From assembly GCF_040183065.1 (NCBI RefSeq), contig NC_091121.1, positions 66,253,787 to 66,317,786 of the forward strand: a stretch of DNA of 64,000 bases. The letters run 5' to 3'. Every line of letters starts with the position of its first letter. Within the stretch, counting starts at the first letter, position 1. The DNA is from Periplaneta americana. Lineage: Eukaryota > Arthropoda > Insecta > Blattodea > Blattidae. The notes under the pieces are model-generated. The model was not told the DNA's origin and searched no databases. It was given only the letters and a program-made list of their open reading frames with translations. The translations under genes and the position numbers were made by a program. Positions 1 through 11,223 of this stretch are shown here, piece by piece.

Positions 1-454
1 AAGCGTTATTTATTTTATACATTTTCTCGACTGGAAAATGAAACTCAAAGCCAACTTGGAATTTTGAAATTAAAAATACATTAACAGGTAAATTGGCCCT
101 TAAGAAATCCTTGATAATGATAATTTATTATGACAATCGTCTGTATAAAACGTTTTAATCAGATTTTTAAAACATTTGTAATTACTGAAGCAATATTTAA
201 TCGATTTAAGTACATAATTAAGGTATGAAACTCTTATACAAGATCTGAAACCAATGAGAGAGCTGATGGACAGCACACTTTCTCAAACCCAGACTTGTTC
301 ATATGTTCGCTACTAGTCTCACCACACACTCAGTCTCAAGTACTTTACTATGCTTTCTTGAATTCTTCTTAACATGTGACGATCGTGAACAGCCATTTCA
401 GTTGTTATCCTGTCCTGTAAATAATCTAGATTCTGGATTTTCACAGCAGACACT

Positions 455-640
455 TCAGATTTCAAAACCCCAATATGACCAGGTCCATGGGGTTGAGGTC
501 AGGTGACCGTGATGTCCATTCCATAGGACACTTTCTCCCAATCCAGCATCCGATAAATATATCATTCAAAGTGTGGCGTTCCTGTTCTGCATAATGTAGT
601 GGCGAATTGTCTTGCATAAACCAATTAAGCCCAACCGCCT
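455..640 (-). pseudogene. DDE transposase fragment (IS630/Tc1-mariner superfamily)
   Basis: Read on the minus strand, one frame gives WFMQDNSPLHYAEQ, about 20 residues, then GRKCPMEWTSRSPDLNPMDL and VILGF before a stop. QDN carries the second catalytic Asp, and the RSPDLNPxD block carries the third acidic site, as in insect transposases of this superfamily. Only this middle piece is intact. The antisense of the surrounding DNA gives no longer frame. It is an old, truncated copy. Confidence 0.7.
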
Positions 641-1609
641 ATTTAATCAAGATCTGGTACAATTTCATCATCATTCATATCGAGGTAACTTTCTATGAAG
701 GTTGTCGATTCAAGAAATAATGGGCAAACAATTTTGTGGTGTTTGGTCAGAACATGATAACACCAAAAATGGCCTTTTTAGCTGAAAGCGCAGCCCTGTA
801 TAAAGAAGTAGTTCTCTTTCGTTTGATATAGCCATGATATCTTCATCCAATCTTATGTTATTTTCATTCACACTTGTATGTAAACTATAATTATGATTTG
901 TATAGGAACAGTGAAAATAAAAATGCTTATATCTCAAAACGGGTTTTTTGGAGTTACAATGTTTTGACCAAACACCACAGAATTTTCACGTCCCACAAAA
1001 TTACACTAGATCATCAAGTTTGAAAGGCTTACACCTTGCTGCCACTGAGGATTCGTGTTTGACCACTACCTGAAAACCTGCATATTGACCTTTCCAGAAA
1101 CATAAATAGGCCTATTTGTCTTGTCAGTGACTATCACTCTCCCCAATTAAGATAGATTCCTTTGCATTTGAAGCAAAAACCATTCATACACTGAACCTGC
1201 GTTCATGGTCGTCTTCAATGCAGAATCTGCAACTTGTAAGGATAAAATCCTCCATTTATTTTTTTTTTCTGCAGCGTGCTTCTTGGTCGATGATTTCAGT
1301 ACTCATGCTCTTAATTAATCTCGTAGAACTGGCGTAAAACTTGGCAGACATTAAAATTCTAGCCTTTTCATTTATCGGCAGTCTGCCAGAATGCTGTTTA
1401 TCGTGAACCACCCTGTTTCGCTATTTTTTAGACTTCTTCGGATATCTGTTGGACTCAGCCCTCAATTTCCTCTGCATCCGTCCCTCTCGTCCACAAAGAA
1501 GAATTATCTCCATTAGATCGTTTTCGTCAGTACCATAGCTCACTTATAATCGACAAAATGATCACCATCGTTTCCAGATTTTATGATTTTGCTTTATACA
1601 TAAGGTATA

Positions 1610-2183
1610 CAGGGTGTAACAAAAAATGCATGTCAAAATTTTATGGAAAGATTTCTCACATGTAGAGGATGAAAATATGTTTTATGAACATGGATCTGGA
1701 AACGCTTCATTTCCTTCTTAAATCTCGTTTTCTACACCTCTGCTTACATTGTATAATGCGCAGGCAAGGCCTAGTTAGTGTTTACTGCCATCATAGCTAT
1801 TGCGTAATAACAACCCCGTACCAGATCAATGTGATTACACGTAAACGCTCTTGTTTGTTTCTGATTAGAATGTAATTACTTACATGCAAACGGTGATGGT
1901 GGTGGTGATAAACAGTACAATATCTTTCTATGTATTTCCCACATTTCTAGTGTTTAGTGTTCTGGTATGGGGTGTAATGTACACAATATCTGTGATGGCA
2001 TTCCACACAGAAACAAAACAACTTGCGTATCATACAATGTAAGCAGAGTTTAGAAAAAAGAACTCTAACAAAGAAAGAAAGAAAAAGTATTTCCGGACCC
2101 ATGTTCATATAACATATTTTCATTCTCCGCATGTGAGAAATGTTTCCCTAAAGTTATGACATATCCTTTTGTTACACCCTGTA
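1610..2183. mobile_element. Foldback element, 574 bp, long inverted repeats, TA target
   Basis: The ends CAGGGTGTAACAAAA and its inverse are flanked by TA on both sides (1608-1609 and 2184-2185). The arms pair over about 190 bases with scattered mismatches, including the shared words TTTCTCACATG, GAAAATATGTT and TCTGCTTACATTGTAT. There is no coding capacity. The TA duplication points to the Tc1/mariner superfamily. Confidence 0.8.
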
Positions 2184-2830
2184 TAAATAAAATATTAATG
2201 TGAATGTCATACTAACATTAGGGTCACTTATCTTTAAGCTGGTGTTTCATTTTGTAGGAAAATGGCCTATTGATTTATATCGGAGTGTCATATTTCTATG
2301 TCAAATAATTACCTACATTTTCCAGACTTCTGATTAATTACACCAACATCCATTTATTCCGCCTGCGGTAGCAGTCAGTATGGTAGCCATTTATTCAGGA
2401 GAGACATTTTTCTTCCATGTATTATGGCATATATCTCATGAAGTCCAAAATTAAATCGGGAGTAGCTCACATTTAGCGGATTTCTATAACGAAGAAAAAT
2501 TGACCAATCCTACACAAAAGTTCTTTAATCGTTCTTTGCGAATTAATCAAATCTCATTAACAGTTCAGACGCTGGAAAAGCCTAGCAATAAGAGATTGAT
2601 TTGGGACTCTTCTCGGAACAAGTACTATATACATCCATACTCCAATATACAGTGATTAGAAACAAATTTTGAATTTCAAATTAATATTTACTCTACCAGT
2701 TCTGTTTTCTAATATTAATGCCTTCATAAACATCAAATTCAGTGTACTCTTTATTCTTAAGACTCACCACAAACTTCTCTTCAAACACTCGGGCAGAAGC
2801 AGCATCATCGATTAAAGTAATAAATTAGCA

Positions 2831-2900
<70 letters not shown>
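2831..2900. repeat. (ATT)n microsatellite, about 70 bp
   Basis: An uninterrupted run of ATT units of about 23 copies. Confidence 0.98.
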
Positions 2901-3442
2901 GAATCTTGAACTTTTCTTTCATACGAGAAAGTTCTGAGTTCATAAACTTTCCAATCAATTATTATTCCCACTTCTGACGCCCAGTTTACTGCGAAACCTT
3001 GTGAACCTTACGATTGTGTATAGGCTTCACTCAATAAACTGTCGCAGGAGAAGTTGCCTATGAATAAGGCGTTTGCTGTGTAATAAATTCCTGCACACCT
3101 CCCGTTTCTTACCACCGAATAATATATGTTCAAACGTTTGTTGTGACCCCATATATGCATTCAAATTTTCACCTGCAGAATTATTGTAAATTTTTTTCTA
3201 TGTAGCCTTTGAACTTTCTATATTCAGTTAAAAACTGTGTTGTTACAAGGTTAAACTCTTAATATTGTTTGAAACGTAATGAAAAAGTTAGTTATGCTTT
3301 ACTTTCCACATTAATGGATTTTTAATAAATGTTTTATAAGTAGGCCTACTTAAACTTTAAAATTACTTTTACTCAAAAATTTCGTTAGGGCACCCTTAAT
3401 GAAGTATTAAAGATGAATTCTGATGAAGAGTCTTACTTATAA

Positions 3443-3767
3443 GTAGAGCCCGGAATTTTAGGTGCTAAAAGTTAAGAGTGACACTGAGTGTAGATGAATA
3501 GAAGTGGTGCCCGTTAAGAGGTTTTAAGCTTAGTTCATAAGAGTCCGATATGTAATAATAGACAACAGAGTCAGAAGGACTGAGCAATAGATCTTGTAAA
3601 CCGTGCGCTAATTTGTAAGTGGTGGTTAAGAGGATTAGAGACCTTTAACGGTACTAAAAGGAAAATACTGAATGACATCTCAAAGAAGTGGGGGCGTGGC
3701 TTCTATATTTATAAACTATAGCGAGGAACAATATTAGCTTTTAGCACTTAAAATTCCGAGCTCTACG
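3443..3767. mobile_element. MITE, 325 bp, flanked by TTATAA
   Basis: The left end GTAGAGCCCGGAATTTTAGG and the inverse of the right end (CGTAGAGCTCGGAATTTTAA) form terminal inverted repeats that continue through GTGCTAAAAG. TTATAA flanks both sides (3437-3442 and 3768-3773) and may be the target duplication. It is non-coding. A related left end occurs at 21280. Confidence 0.7.
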
Positions 3768-4345
3768 TTATAAGCGTATGTACTGCATGAATTTTCACAA
3801 TTAGTAATAACAGTTTCATAAGATTTGACACCACAGACGAGTTCCTTCATTTTTGTATGAATTTCATTTTCATTATTGAGAATTTTATTTCTCACTCTTT
3901 AAAGATTTATACTCAACTGAAGAGAAACAGTATTGCACTCGTCTTTTTCATCATTTCTATATTATTTACATTACGTTACTGTCACATCACACAATCATTT
4001 GTTGGCTCTCAGTAGCTTATCTGAAAGGGATATATTTTCCTTTCCTTATTCAAATACAATTGCTACAGAACACAAACAATATCAGATAGTAAATAAAATT
4101 ATGTCAAATTTATTTTAAGCTATTGTAGCACTTATATCGGTAATGATCCAAGAACAAATAGCTGGGTGTTCACGGCTTAAATTCTAAACAATCTTTTGTA
4201 TCTTTCATGAGTAATTCTGTAACAAAGAGCGTACCGTAATTCATATTTTAAACTAAAAATAAAATGAAAAATTACAGCAAAATTCCTGCATATCTCCATG
4301 AAATTTACAGCCAACTTCCTCTGTTTTATTCCTTAGAATTGTGTA

Positions 4346-4930
4346 TAGGGTGAACCGTAAGTAATGTTATTAATTCAGAGAGTTATTCCTTGAGATATTT
4401 CAAACAAAAAAGTTTAATACAATTTTGCTCGTTTTTCCTTCCTTTTCGAGATATAAATTGTTTTATATGAAACATTTCATAGCGTGTTTTGGGAAAGCCA
4501 TTGATTTAATTCTCCATACACTCAGTCAATTTAAGAGGACAATGTATTGTGATAGTAAATTATTCAAAGAATTTTAGTTTCGTCCTTTCAATGTGCAGAA
4601 ATTTGACCCGAACAAATGTAACATTTTGAATTTCTTTTTCAGAATGAAAAGTTAAATTGGTTCGGATCAAATTTCTGCACATTTAAAGGACAAAACTAAA
4701 ATTTTTTCAATCATTTATCATCATAATACACTGCTCTTTTAAATTGACTGAGCATATTGGGAATTAAATCAATGCGGCTTTCCCAAAACACGCTATGAAG
4801 TGTGTCATATAAAGCTATTTTTATATAGAAAAGGAAGCAATAACGAGCAAAATTGTATTAAACTTTCTTGTTTGAAATATACCAAAGAATAACCCCCTGA
4901 AATTAATGACATTACTTACGGTTCTCCCTG
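4346..4930. mobile_element. Foldback element, about 585 bp, arms about 280 bp
   Basis: The two halves are inverse copies of one another nearly to the centre. The ends are GGGTGAACCGTAAGTAATG and its inverse. Internal matches include CATAGCGTGTTTTGGGAAAG, ATGTGCAGAAATTTGA and AAGTTTAATACAATTTTGCT. TA is present outside each end. No coding frame is visible. The arms differ at roughly one base in ten by eye, so this is not a recent insertion. Confidence 0.8.
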
Positions 4931-5060
4931 TATACCGATGGAGAATGTCCTATAATTATTCCATTGCAAGAATGCGGAATGTACATCCTCTAAAGGTGAG
5001 AGAATGCTGCTTTCACAGCTCACAAGCTAACATTCTTTTGAAGACAAATAAAAAAGTTAT

Positions 5061-5540
5061 TTTTTTTCTTCCACCATGTTAATAATGTCAAAATAAGTGC
5101 TTATACAAATTTTGGCCACTCGAGAGCAATTACGAGGGCCGTAAAAAAAATAAAAGTTTTCCTGGGGCCGTCTACAGAAAGAAAACACAATTTCATTGGA
5201 AAAATTGATTGAAACAGCAATTGTTGAGCTATTTTTCAACATATTCCCCACAGGAATTGAGACTTTTTCATACCATGGGATAAACTTTTGTATCCCTGTG
5301 TCGTAGAAGTCTCCCGCCTGGGATCGGAATCAGTCTGTGACAGCCGTTTGCACCTCTCTGTCGATCTCATGGTATGACAAATGTCTCAATTCCAGTGGGG
5401 AATATGTTTTAAAATAGCTCAAGAGTTGTTGTATCTGTTCCAATAAATTTTTCGGCCCTAACAATTGCGCTCGAATGGCCAAAATCTGTACAAGCACTTG
5501 TCTTGATATTATTAGCATGTTGGAAGAAAAAAAATTATCT
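5061..5540 (-). mobile_element. Inverted-repeat fragment of a mariner-like element with transposase C-terminus
   Basis: The segments 5070-5290 and 5370-5540 are inverse copies of each other (shared TTTTGGCCA, GAGCTATTTT, CATATTCCCCAC, GGAATTGAGAC). Between and within them the minus strand reads the end of a mariner-type transposase. One frame gives REVQTAVTD and the next gives residues like 'RSQAGDFYDTGIQK'. The end of the coding region has become part of a palindrome, as expected from an inverted duplication or a head-to-head insertion. Confidence 0.55.
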
Positions 5541-5559
5541 GCCCGCTTGAGAATGTTTG

Positions 5560-5740
5560 CTTGTCAGTTGGTAGAGCACTGGCGAACAATGGCTGCGGAC
5601 CAGGGTTCGAATACCGATAATGGTGATATTGTATTTGAAGTGAACAAAACTAAGGTTCCTGAGGATTTTTCTTGGAGTTCTTCAAGCTTTTGAGAACGTG
5701 TAACAGCAGAAAGACAATAATAAATCAGCTAATAAAATGA
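5560..5740 (+). mobile_element. SINE, tRNA-derived head with body
   Basis: TCAGTTGGTAGAGCACTGG (A-box-like) and GGTTCGAATACC (B box) are spaced as in a pol III promoter. They are followed by a non-tRNA body containing GAGGATTTTTCTTGGAGTTC. No cloverleaf with a paired acceptor stem can be formed, so this is a SINE and not a tRNA gene. Confidence 0.6.
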
Positions 5741-6179
5741 AGGTCAAACTGCAAGAGGTGTTTCATATCTTTCAGTGCATATCCAAATTTTAATTAGCTT
5801 TCTCGAGAAACTGGGGCTTCCTTAACCACTCATTCTCTATCTCAAAATATGTGTGTATGTGTTACCTGTATTGTAATAAAATATTTCACTCTTATTCTAA
5901 ATCTTCTTGCATATGAATTCCCTCTATGAGTGTTATTAGTTACATGAAAGGTGTTTTATTGCATGACATTCAGCTTGTATGAATAATGCCAAGGTTAAAT
6001 GAACATGGATTGGGAAGGAGCACTATACTGAAAATGTGTAATAAAACTTATTCATTTATGCTCTATTTTCCTACTAATAAATTTAGACTCTTAATTTAAC
6101 AGGCAAGTTGTATACTTTGATACAGGGGACGCTTTTATTCAGTGAGGTTCTTCAAATGCTGTATTGTTTTTTTGTGCAG

Positions 6180-6430
6180 TTGGCCGCAAGCTTGCGAACA
6201 GCTGTGGCTGCAAGTTCATAGAGACATCTAGTGGCTTGGATCACAACGTGGACGAGCTGCTCGTCGGCGTCCTGGCGCAAGTGCAGCTGAATCCGCGGCG
6301 AGACCGCGACAAGTTCTGCAAGAAGAAGAAGAAGCAGAAGGTGCGCATCGGCAGCGGGCGCAGGATCCTGAAGCACCTCCTGGGGATCAAGCGCAAGTCC
6401 CGTTCCTGCGAGAACCTGTTCGTCTTGTAG
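6180..6430 (+). CDS. RGK-family small GTPase (Rad/Gem/Rem; Drosophila Rgk-like), terminal exon
   Basis: A T-rich tract ending TTTGTGCAG is followed by an open exon of 82 codons plus a split first codon and a TAG stop. It reads GRKLANSCGCKFIETSSG, then LDHNVDELLVGVLAQVQL. This is the end of a Ras-type G domain: the G5 motif is ETS and the last helix follows. Next come a polybasic stretch (CKKKKKQK), RRILKHLLG, and the C-terminus KSRSCENLFVL. RGK proteins share exactly this kind of C-terminal extension ending near 'KSKSCHDLSVL' with no CAAX box. They inhibit high-voltage-activated calcium channels, remodel the cytoskeleton, and bind phosphoinositides and calmodulin through the basic tail (family knowledge). 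The exon is much richer in G+C than its surroundings. The G1-G4 exons were not found upstream, so the last intron is longer than 6.1 kb. The paralogue (Rgk1, 2 or 3) cannot be decided here. Confidence 0.88.
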
Positions 6431-6445
6431 ACGAAGACGACGATG

Positions 6446-6451
6446 AATAAA
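6446..6451 (+). promoter_or_regulatory. Polyadenylation signal AATAAA after the RGK exon
   Basis: An AATAAA lies 16 nt past the TAG stop of the RGK-GTPase exon. It is well placed for a very short 3' UTR, but a longer UTR using a later signal is also possible. Confidence 0.45.
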
Positions 6452-6589
6452 ATACGGCACATTCTCGGGAGAAAACAGAGTGATAAAAGCCTGTCGTAAC
6501 TCCATTCCTTAATGCACCGATGAGCATCGACATGGATTATTGCGCGATTTTTATTATTTTCGTTTTACTTAAATATATCGGTTAACAGC

Positions 6590-6710
6590 CAACTGGTGAA
6601 TGCCAGGTAATCTACGGCGAATCCTCGGCCTCATCTCGCCAAATGCCATATCTCATCGACGCTAAATAACCTAGTATTTGATACAGCATCGTTAAATAAC
6701 CAAATAAAAA
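6590..6710 (+). mobile_element. SINE 3' fragment (same family as 55551-55800)
   Basis: This matches the inverse of the tail of the SINE at 55.6 kb (AGGTAATCTACGGCGAATCC, CATCGACGCTAAATAACC, CATCGTTAAATAACCAAATAAAAA). The tRNA head is missing. It lies about 160 bp past the RGK exon, in the gene's sense orientation, so it may be transcribed if the 3' UTR extends this far. Confidence 0.7.
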
Positions 6711-6769
6711 TACAAGAAAACTATAATCTCTGATCAAATATAACAGATTGATCAGCCTGTCAAGATAAC

Positions 6770-6870
6770 AACTTTTACCAATTTCTGTATGTTGCCATCT
6801 AACGACTGCAAAAGAAGTCACGTTATAACCCTGAGCTGGCGAGCTGCCATGGAATAATAGCATCAATGAG
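6770..6870. repeat. Dispersed repeat shared with 49500-49590
   Basis: The sequence around 'ttgccatctaacgactgcaa' followed by AAGTCACGTTATAACCC resembles 'atgccatctagttacataag' and GAGTCACGTCATAACTCCC near 49.52 kb. It is short and diverged, and no coding or terminal structure is visible. Confidence 0.35.
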
Positions 6871-6896
6871 CTCAGAGCTCACTGAATAGCGTCAGC

Positions 6897-7177
6897 GAGC
6901 TCTATACTAAACTGGAGGCACAACTCAATGCTTTAAAAGTGTGACCGAATGCTGAGCGCCTGAGAGTATTGCTATCTCTTTCGAACATAGTGTTGTCCTT
7001 GTCTCTCTTGCAGTGAATGCTATCGTACACAATAACGGTATTTTTATTGCTTACTGCGCATGTGCAACATCAACCTCGCGAAGACCCATTAAAAGAGAGA
7101 GCAATACCCTCGCCAGCAGTCACGTTTTCAGACAGGAAAGAGCATTGCAGTGGTGCCTCCAGTTTAGTGTAGAGCTC
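6897..7177. mobile_element. Foldback MITE, about 280 bp
   Basis: The arms GAGCTCTATACTAAACTGGA and the inverse at the right end (GAGCTCTACACTAAACTGGA) continue through GGCAC, GCAATGCT and GTATTGCTCTCTCTTT. The paired region is about 85 bp each side. The surrounding 'gagctc' repeats blur the exact insertion site. Confidence 0.65.
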
Positions 7178-7974
7178 ACTGATAGCATACAGCTATTCTT
7201 CCATCTAGCGGTTGTTACCGAAAGTTCATTGTTATTCAATGGCGAAGCGTAGCGACCGTTCTCTTTCACGTTGCCATTTTTAACATAGGGATGGCCAATC
7301 TGTTACAGGCTAGAATATAAACAGCCTGCTCACGTTTCGGTTTCGGCTTTATCCTGTCTGGCGACAATTTAAATTTTAATTGTCATACATGGAAGTTGTG
7401 GTGCTGAATGCTCTGTTATATCCGCCCTACCCAAATTTCAAAGAGACAAAACTTTACCATCTTCTAGGCCTATGTAGAATATGCCGAAGTATTACATATT
7501 TTACTGTGCATACAAGTACAAAGCTCAATCTACAATTACAAAGGTTACTTCATACGAAACTTTGTGTAGATATTAACAATTGATCCCCAACACTGCGTCC
7601 TGCGCAGTACCGATAAGTAGACTGTGGTGCAGGTTATTTCCTATCTTGTACACCTGTAGTAATGGCCTTATTTTGGAATTGAGTTATCCAACCTGAACTT
7701 GTGTTTTCTTTTTCAGTTTCCTTTATTTATTCTACTCTTCTTATAATACAGGTATGTCCAATTTTCTGATCTTATTTCTTGTCATGTTAAACTTACACTG
7801 ACATAGGAATCTTATTTCATATATTTGCATTTTGTTTTGATGAATTTATTTATTAATCTAAGTTTCGCTTCACGGGTACTGGAACTGACATAATTCTATG
7901 ACATTTTATTTTAATCTACTTTTTTTTGCTTTGTATCTCATTATCTGATTGTTTCACTTCTTCTTCCTCTTTCT

Positions 7975-8335
7975 CTTTTGCCTCACGGCGTCGATTCTTC
8001 CTCGATCCATCTCCTCCATTCCTCTCTTTCCCTCGCCATTCTTCTCAGTTCCCAATTCCTTTCTCTCCTTTTTATTGCCATCATCTCGATATTATCCATA
8101 ATATACTTCGTCCTTAGTCTTCCCTTTCCTCTTCTCCCTTCCGTCAGCGCCTGCAGTACTTGCTTTGGTTTTATTTCTCCTCCTATTCGCACCATGTGTC
8201 CATACAACTTTAATTGTTTTCTTCTTAACTTCTCTTCCACTGATTTCTACTTTAATTCCTCTCTAATTCTCTCATTTCGTATTCTACTGTCCCTCTTTGT
8301 TTTTCTTACTATTCTTTATTATTTCACATATGTTT
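7975..8335 (-). pseudogene. LINE ORF2 C-terminal fragment
   Basis: The minus strand keeps an open frame of 85 codons containing RKQLKLYGHMVRIGGEIKPK, then QVLQALTEGRRGKGRLRTKY, IMDNIEMMAIKR and MAREREEWRRWIEEES. This 'GH..R......GRR..GR....W.D......A.dR..WR' pattern is the region after the reverse transcriptase in several non-LTR retrotransposons. It is 5' truncated and differs from the other LINE families in this window. Confidence 0.65.
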
Positions 8336-8346
8336 AAAAGGTTTTA

Positions 8347-8450
<104 letters not shown>

Positions 8451-8755
8451 CTCCTTAGACAACAACGTAACAATTAATTTCTTCAGTTATTTTATTAGCG
8501 AAATATGTTCACAAATTTGATTTTTACAATTTTTTCTTTTGTTAAAGTAACTTCTTACTTAAAGTTAGAGATGTCAGTCTGATGTATGTTCAATCCTTAA
8601 AGACGTGTTTAATACGAACATCTATGCGATTAATAATAAACAACATGTTTACAGACGAACGTACTTTAACGCAAACTAAATTATATGTTTTCATTATATA
8701 TTTTTTACAGTTTACATATATCACTTAAGATTTACTTACAGAAACCACTTTTTAA

Positions 8756-8947
8756 TGTTAAATTGAATCTAAATTGGTAAATTACCTTCACTACTGTAGT
8801 TCTGACTTCACAGTTAGTCAACTTCAGAACTAAGTTGGTAAATTACCTTAGTTGACTAGTTTTGACTTTACTGTTAGTCATCTCCAGAACTAGGGAAGTC
8901 GAAACTAGTCAACTGAGGTAATTTAGCAACTTGGTTTCAATTTAACA
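8756..8947. mobile_element. MITE, about 190 bp
   Basis: The left end TGTTAAATTGAATC pairs with the inverse of the right end (TGTTAAATTGAAACC). Further in, TAAATTACCTTAGTTGACTA pairs with TAGTCAACTGAGGTAATTTA. The 'gtagttgactagttctgac' motif recurs three times inside. Non-coding. Confidence 0.65.
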
Positions 8948-11212
8948 CTAGAACAGGCTTGCAGAACTGGGTGCCAATTGTGGTGTTGCGTCACTCATCG
9001 GAATACGTCACTCATCCCTTCCTTCCACCCCCGCGTCATTGACTTGGTAGGGGAGAGGATTTATATTCAGTGTCTGTGTTATGTGATTGCGTACGGGTCA
9101 CAGTGATGTCATTCAACGCCGATGGACTGTGGACGGGGAACCAACGCTTTCCCCATGCTTTCCACCCCTCTCTCGCCTGTTCTGTATTCCTGCACACCCA
9201 TTTCAGTTTGGTTGATAGGCCTTCCCTCTACTCACACTCTTTACCATCCGTGAAGGGGAAGATGCTACTGTCCATCTTACTAACGTTCGACTAATTGACT
9301 TTGAACATAGTGAAAATTCTTATTATTGAAAACGTTTACCGCTAATCTATATTTCGAGAATCTATACTAAGCGTTTATATTTCATTTTATTGTTGTTTAT
9401 ATCAACTGGCACATTAAAAAGCTACCGACAGCAGAAGATAATGTTTTCTTCACTGTTAGTTGCTACTCTACAGCATAAACGGCGGAACAATCTGCACTGT
9501 GTCACTCCCCCCTGACTTCATAATACAAACTAGCATCCCTTTATTTAATTAATTATTAGTTGAAAATTTTGTAAAAACGACACTAAAATATACTGAAACA
9601 TGTAATTGTCAAACATCTATGTCACTGTATTTTATATCCGTTTATGTACTTTATTTAATATTTTATTTTCTTATGTGTACAACTTGGGGGGTGCAGGTAT
9701 AAGAGGTAACAGCTACCGGTCTGTTATACTGACCGTCTCAGGGCAAGAAGAAGGGGTAAGAAATGCCTTCGCATCCTCTCAACTTGTATGAAATGTCGTT
9801 TAGAAAGTGGTTTCCATAACTAAATTTGAAGCAAACTAAATTGTAATGACATTTTAAATCTCAATTTCCTTGCCTCTTATTTGCATTAATGAATTATAAT
9901 GCAACTTAATTAATTTCAAATTACCTAAAGCACTGTCCAACACATTGAGTTATGTTGGCATTTTTTTCGATCTGGTGATATGCTTGTGTGTGTGGTAACC
10001 AGCTTAAATCGAAATGGAAATTAAATTCCGTTGCTAACCCTTGACGTCGGTGCATAAGGAATCCTGCAAAGAAATTGAGAGAAGCTCAGAGTGTGACGAA
10101 AAGGACAACTAACTTCTTAGCTCTGAGCTCTCTCTCCTTGTACAGTATGTGTATTGGACTGTGAGATAAAGGAACGAATCTTTAAAATGATCGTCAATTC
10201 AGTGTTGTAACTGATCTTCATACAGTTCAGATTTCGGATAAAGTACGAAGTAGTATAACGTGTGAAATATTTAAGGACTGTCTCTTTCACAAGGATCTCT
10301 TTCCTTGTAGAATAAAATTGCTGTTATAGGGATGTTGATAACCGTAAGGTTAGCTTTCATAATGTAACTGTTGACTGTACTATCGAACGACAACCGTGCT
10401 CTGACTGCGTTCTAAAGCAGAACGTGATTGTTGCAAGTTTTCTTCCAGTGTGTGCAACCTGTTAAGTTAATAGTTTCAAAATGATGAACTGATGTAGGAC
10501 TTTGTGCGTGTGAAATATTTCTTTTTAACGCGGCGCATATTGGTGTATAACCAATTGCGCCTCTGCCTACTTTTTTGGCGATTATGACGAAGAATCTGAA
10601 CTCATAAGGTCGGATTCTGTTCGCTCCGTATGATAGGATGACTTGAGTATGGAAGTAGGCAGGATGAAAATGAGGCTCTAATGTCTCTTATTGTGAACTG
10701 CGTTATTGGACCAAACAAATAAAATATTTGTGTTGTGTGTTTTTCTACGTAACACATCATCTCTGTAACAGTGTGCTCATCATAATATGTGACCAATTAT
10801 CCCAGTCATTTCTAAGAAAAGAGAAAGTGGTTTGTATATGCATTCTGTATTTATCCATTCGTGAAATACCTGTTCATAGATAGGCCTATAGATGGTTAAC
10901 AGCAGGACGATCACTTTGGTCGGTGGATCTCACTGTTCGCGCATGAAGTGCACCATATAGTTTCATACAGTAACAAATTCTATCCACTAAAAATTTAAGA
11001 CCTTGGGAGTCAAAAGTGATAACCCTCAAAATTGATACTTCTACTTGTGTGGTTATAAACTGTCTGTAAACTACATTATTTCTCAGTCGATTGAAGAATT
11101 ACGTTAATAGGTTAACAGACGGTATGAATGTACTATTTGAAAAATATTACTACTTTTTTTGTATTTGCAGTGAAATGTAGAAACTGTGTGATGTACGTAC
11201 CTATACGTTGTA
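8948..11212. other. 2.3 kb without a recognisable gene
   Basis: Reading frames are short and unconvincing on both strands. 8950-9300 is locally richer in G+C and repeats the word CGTCACTCATC, but no exon with a matching splice site or known motif was found. The rest is AT-rich, with no terminal repeats recognised. Confidence 0.5.
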
Positions 11213-11223
11213 AGTTATCATTA

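Noticed and set aside
6152-6505. 117-codon open frame on the minus strand
   Set aside because: It is the antisense shadow of the G+C-rich RGK exon. Its composition mirrors the plus-strand codons and it has no family resemblance.
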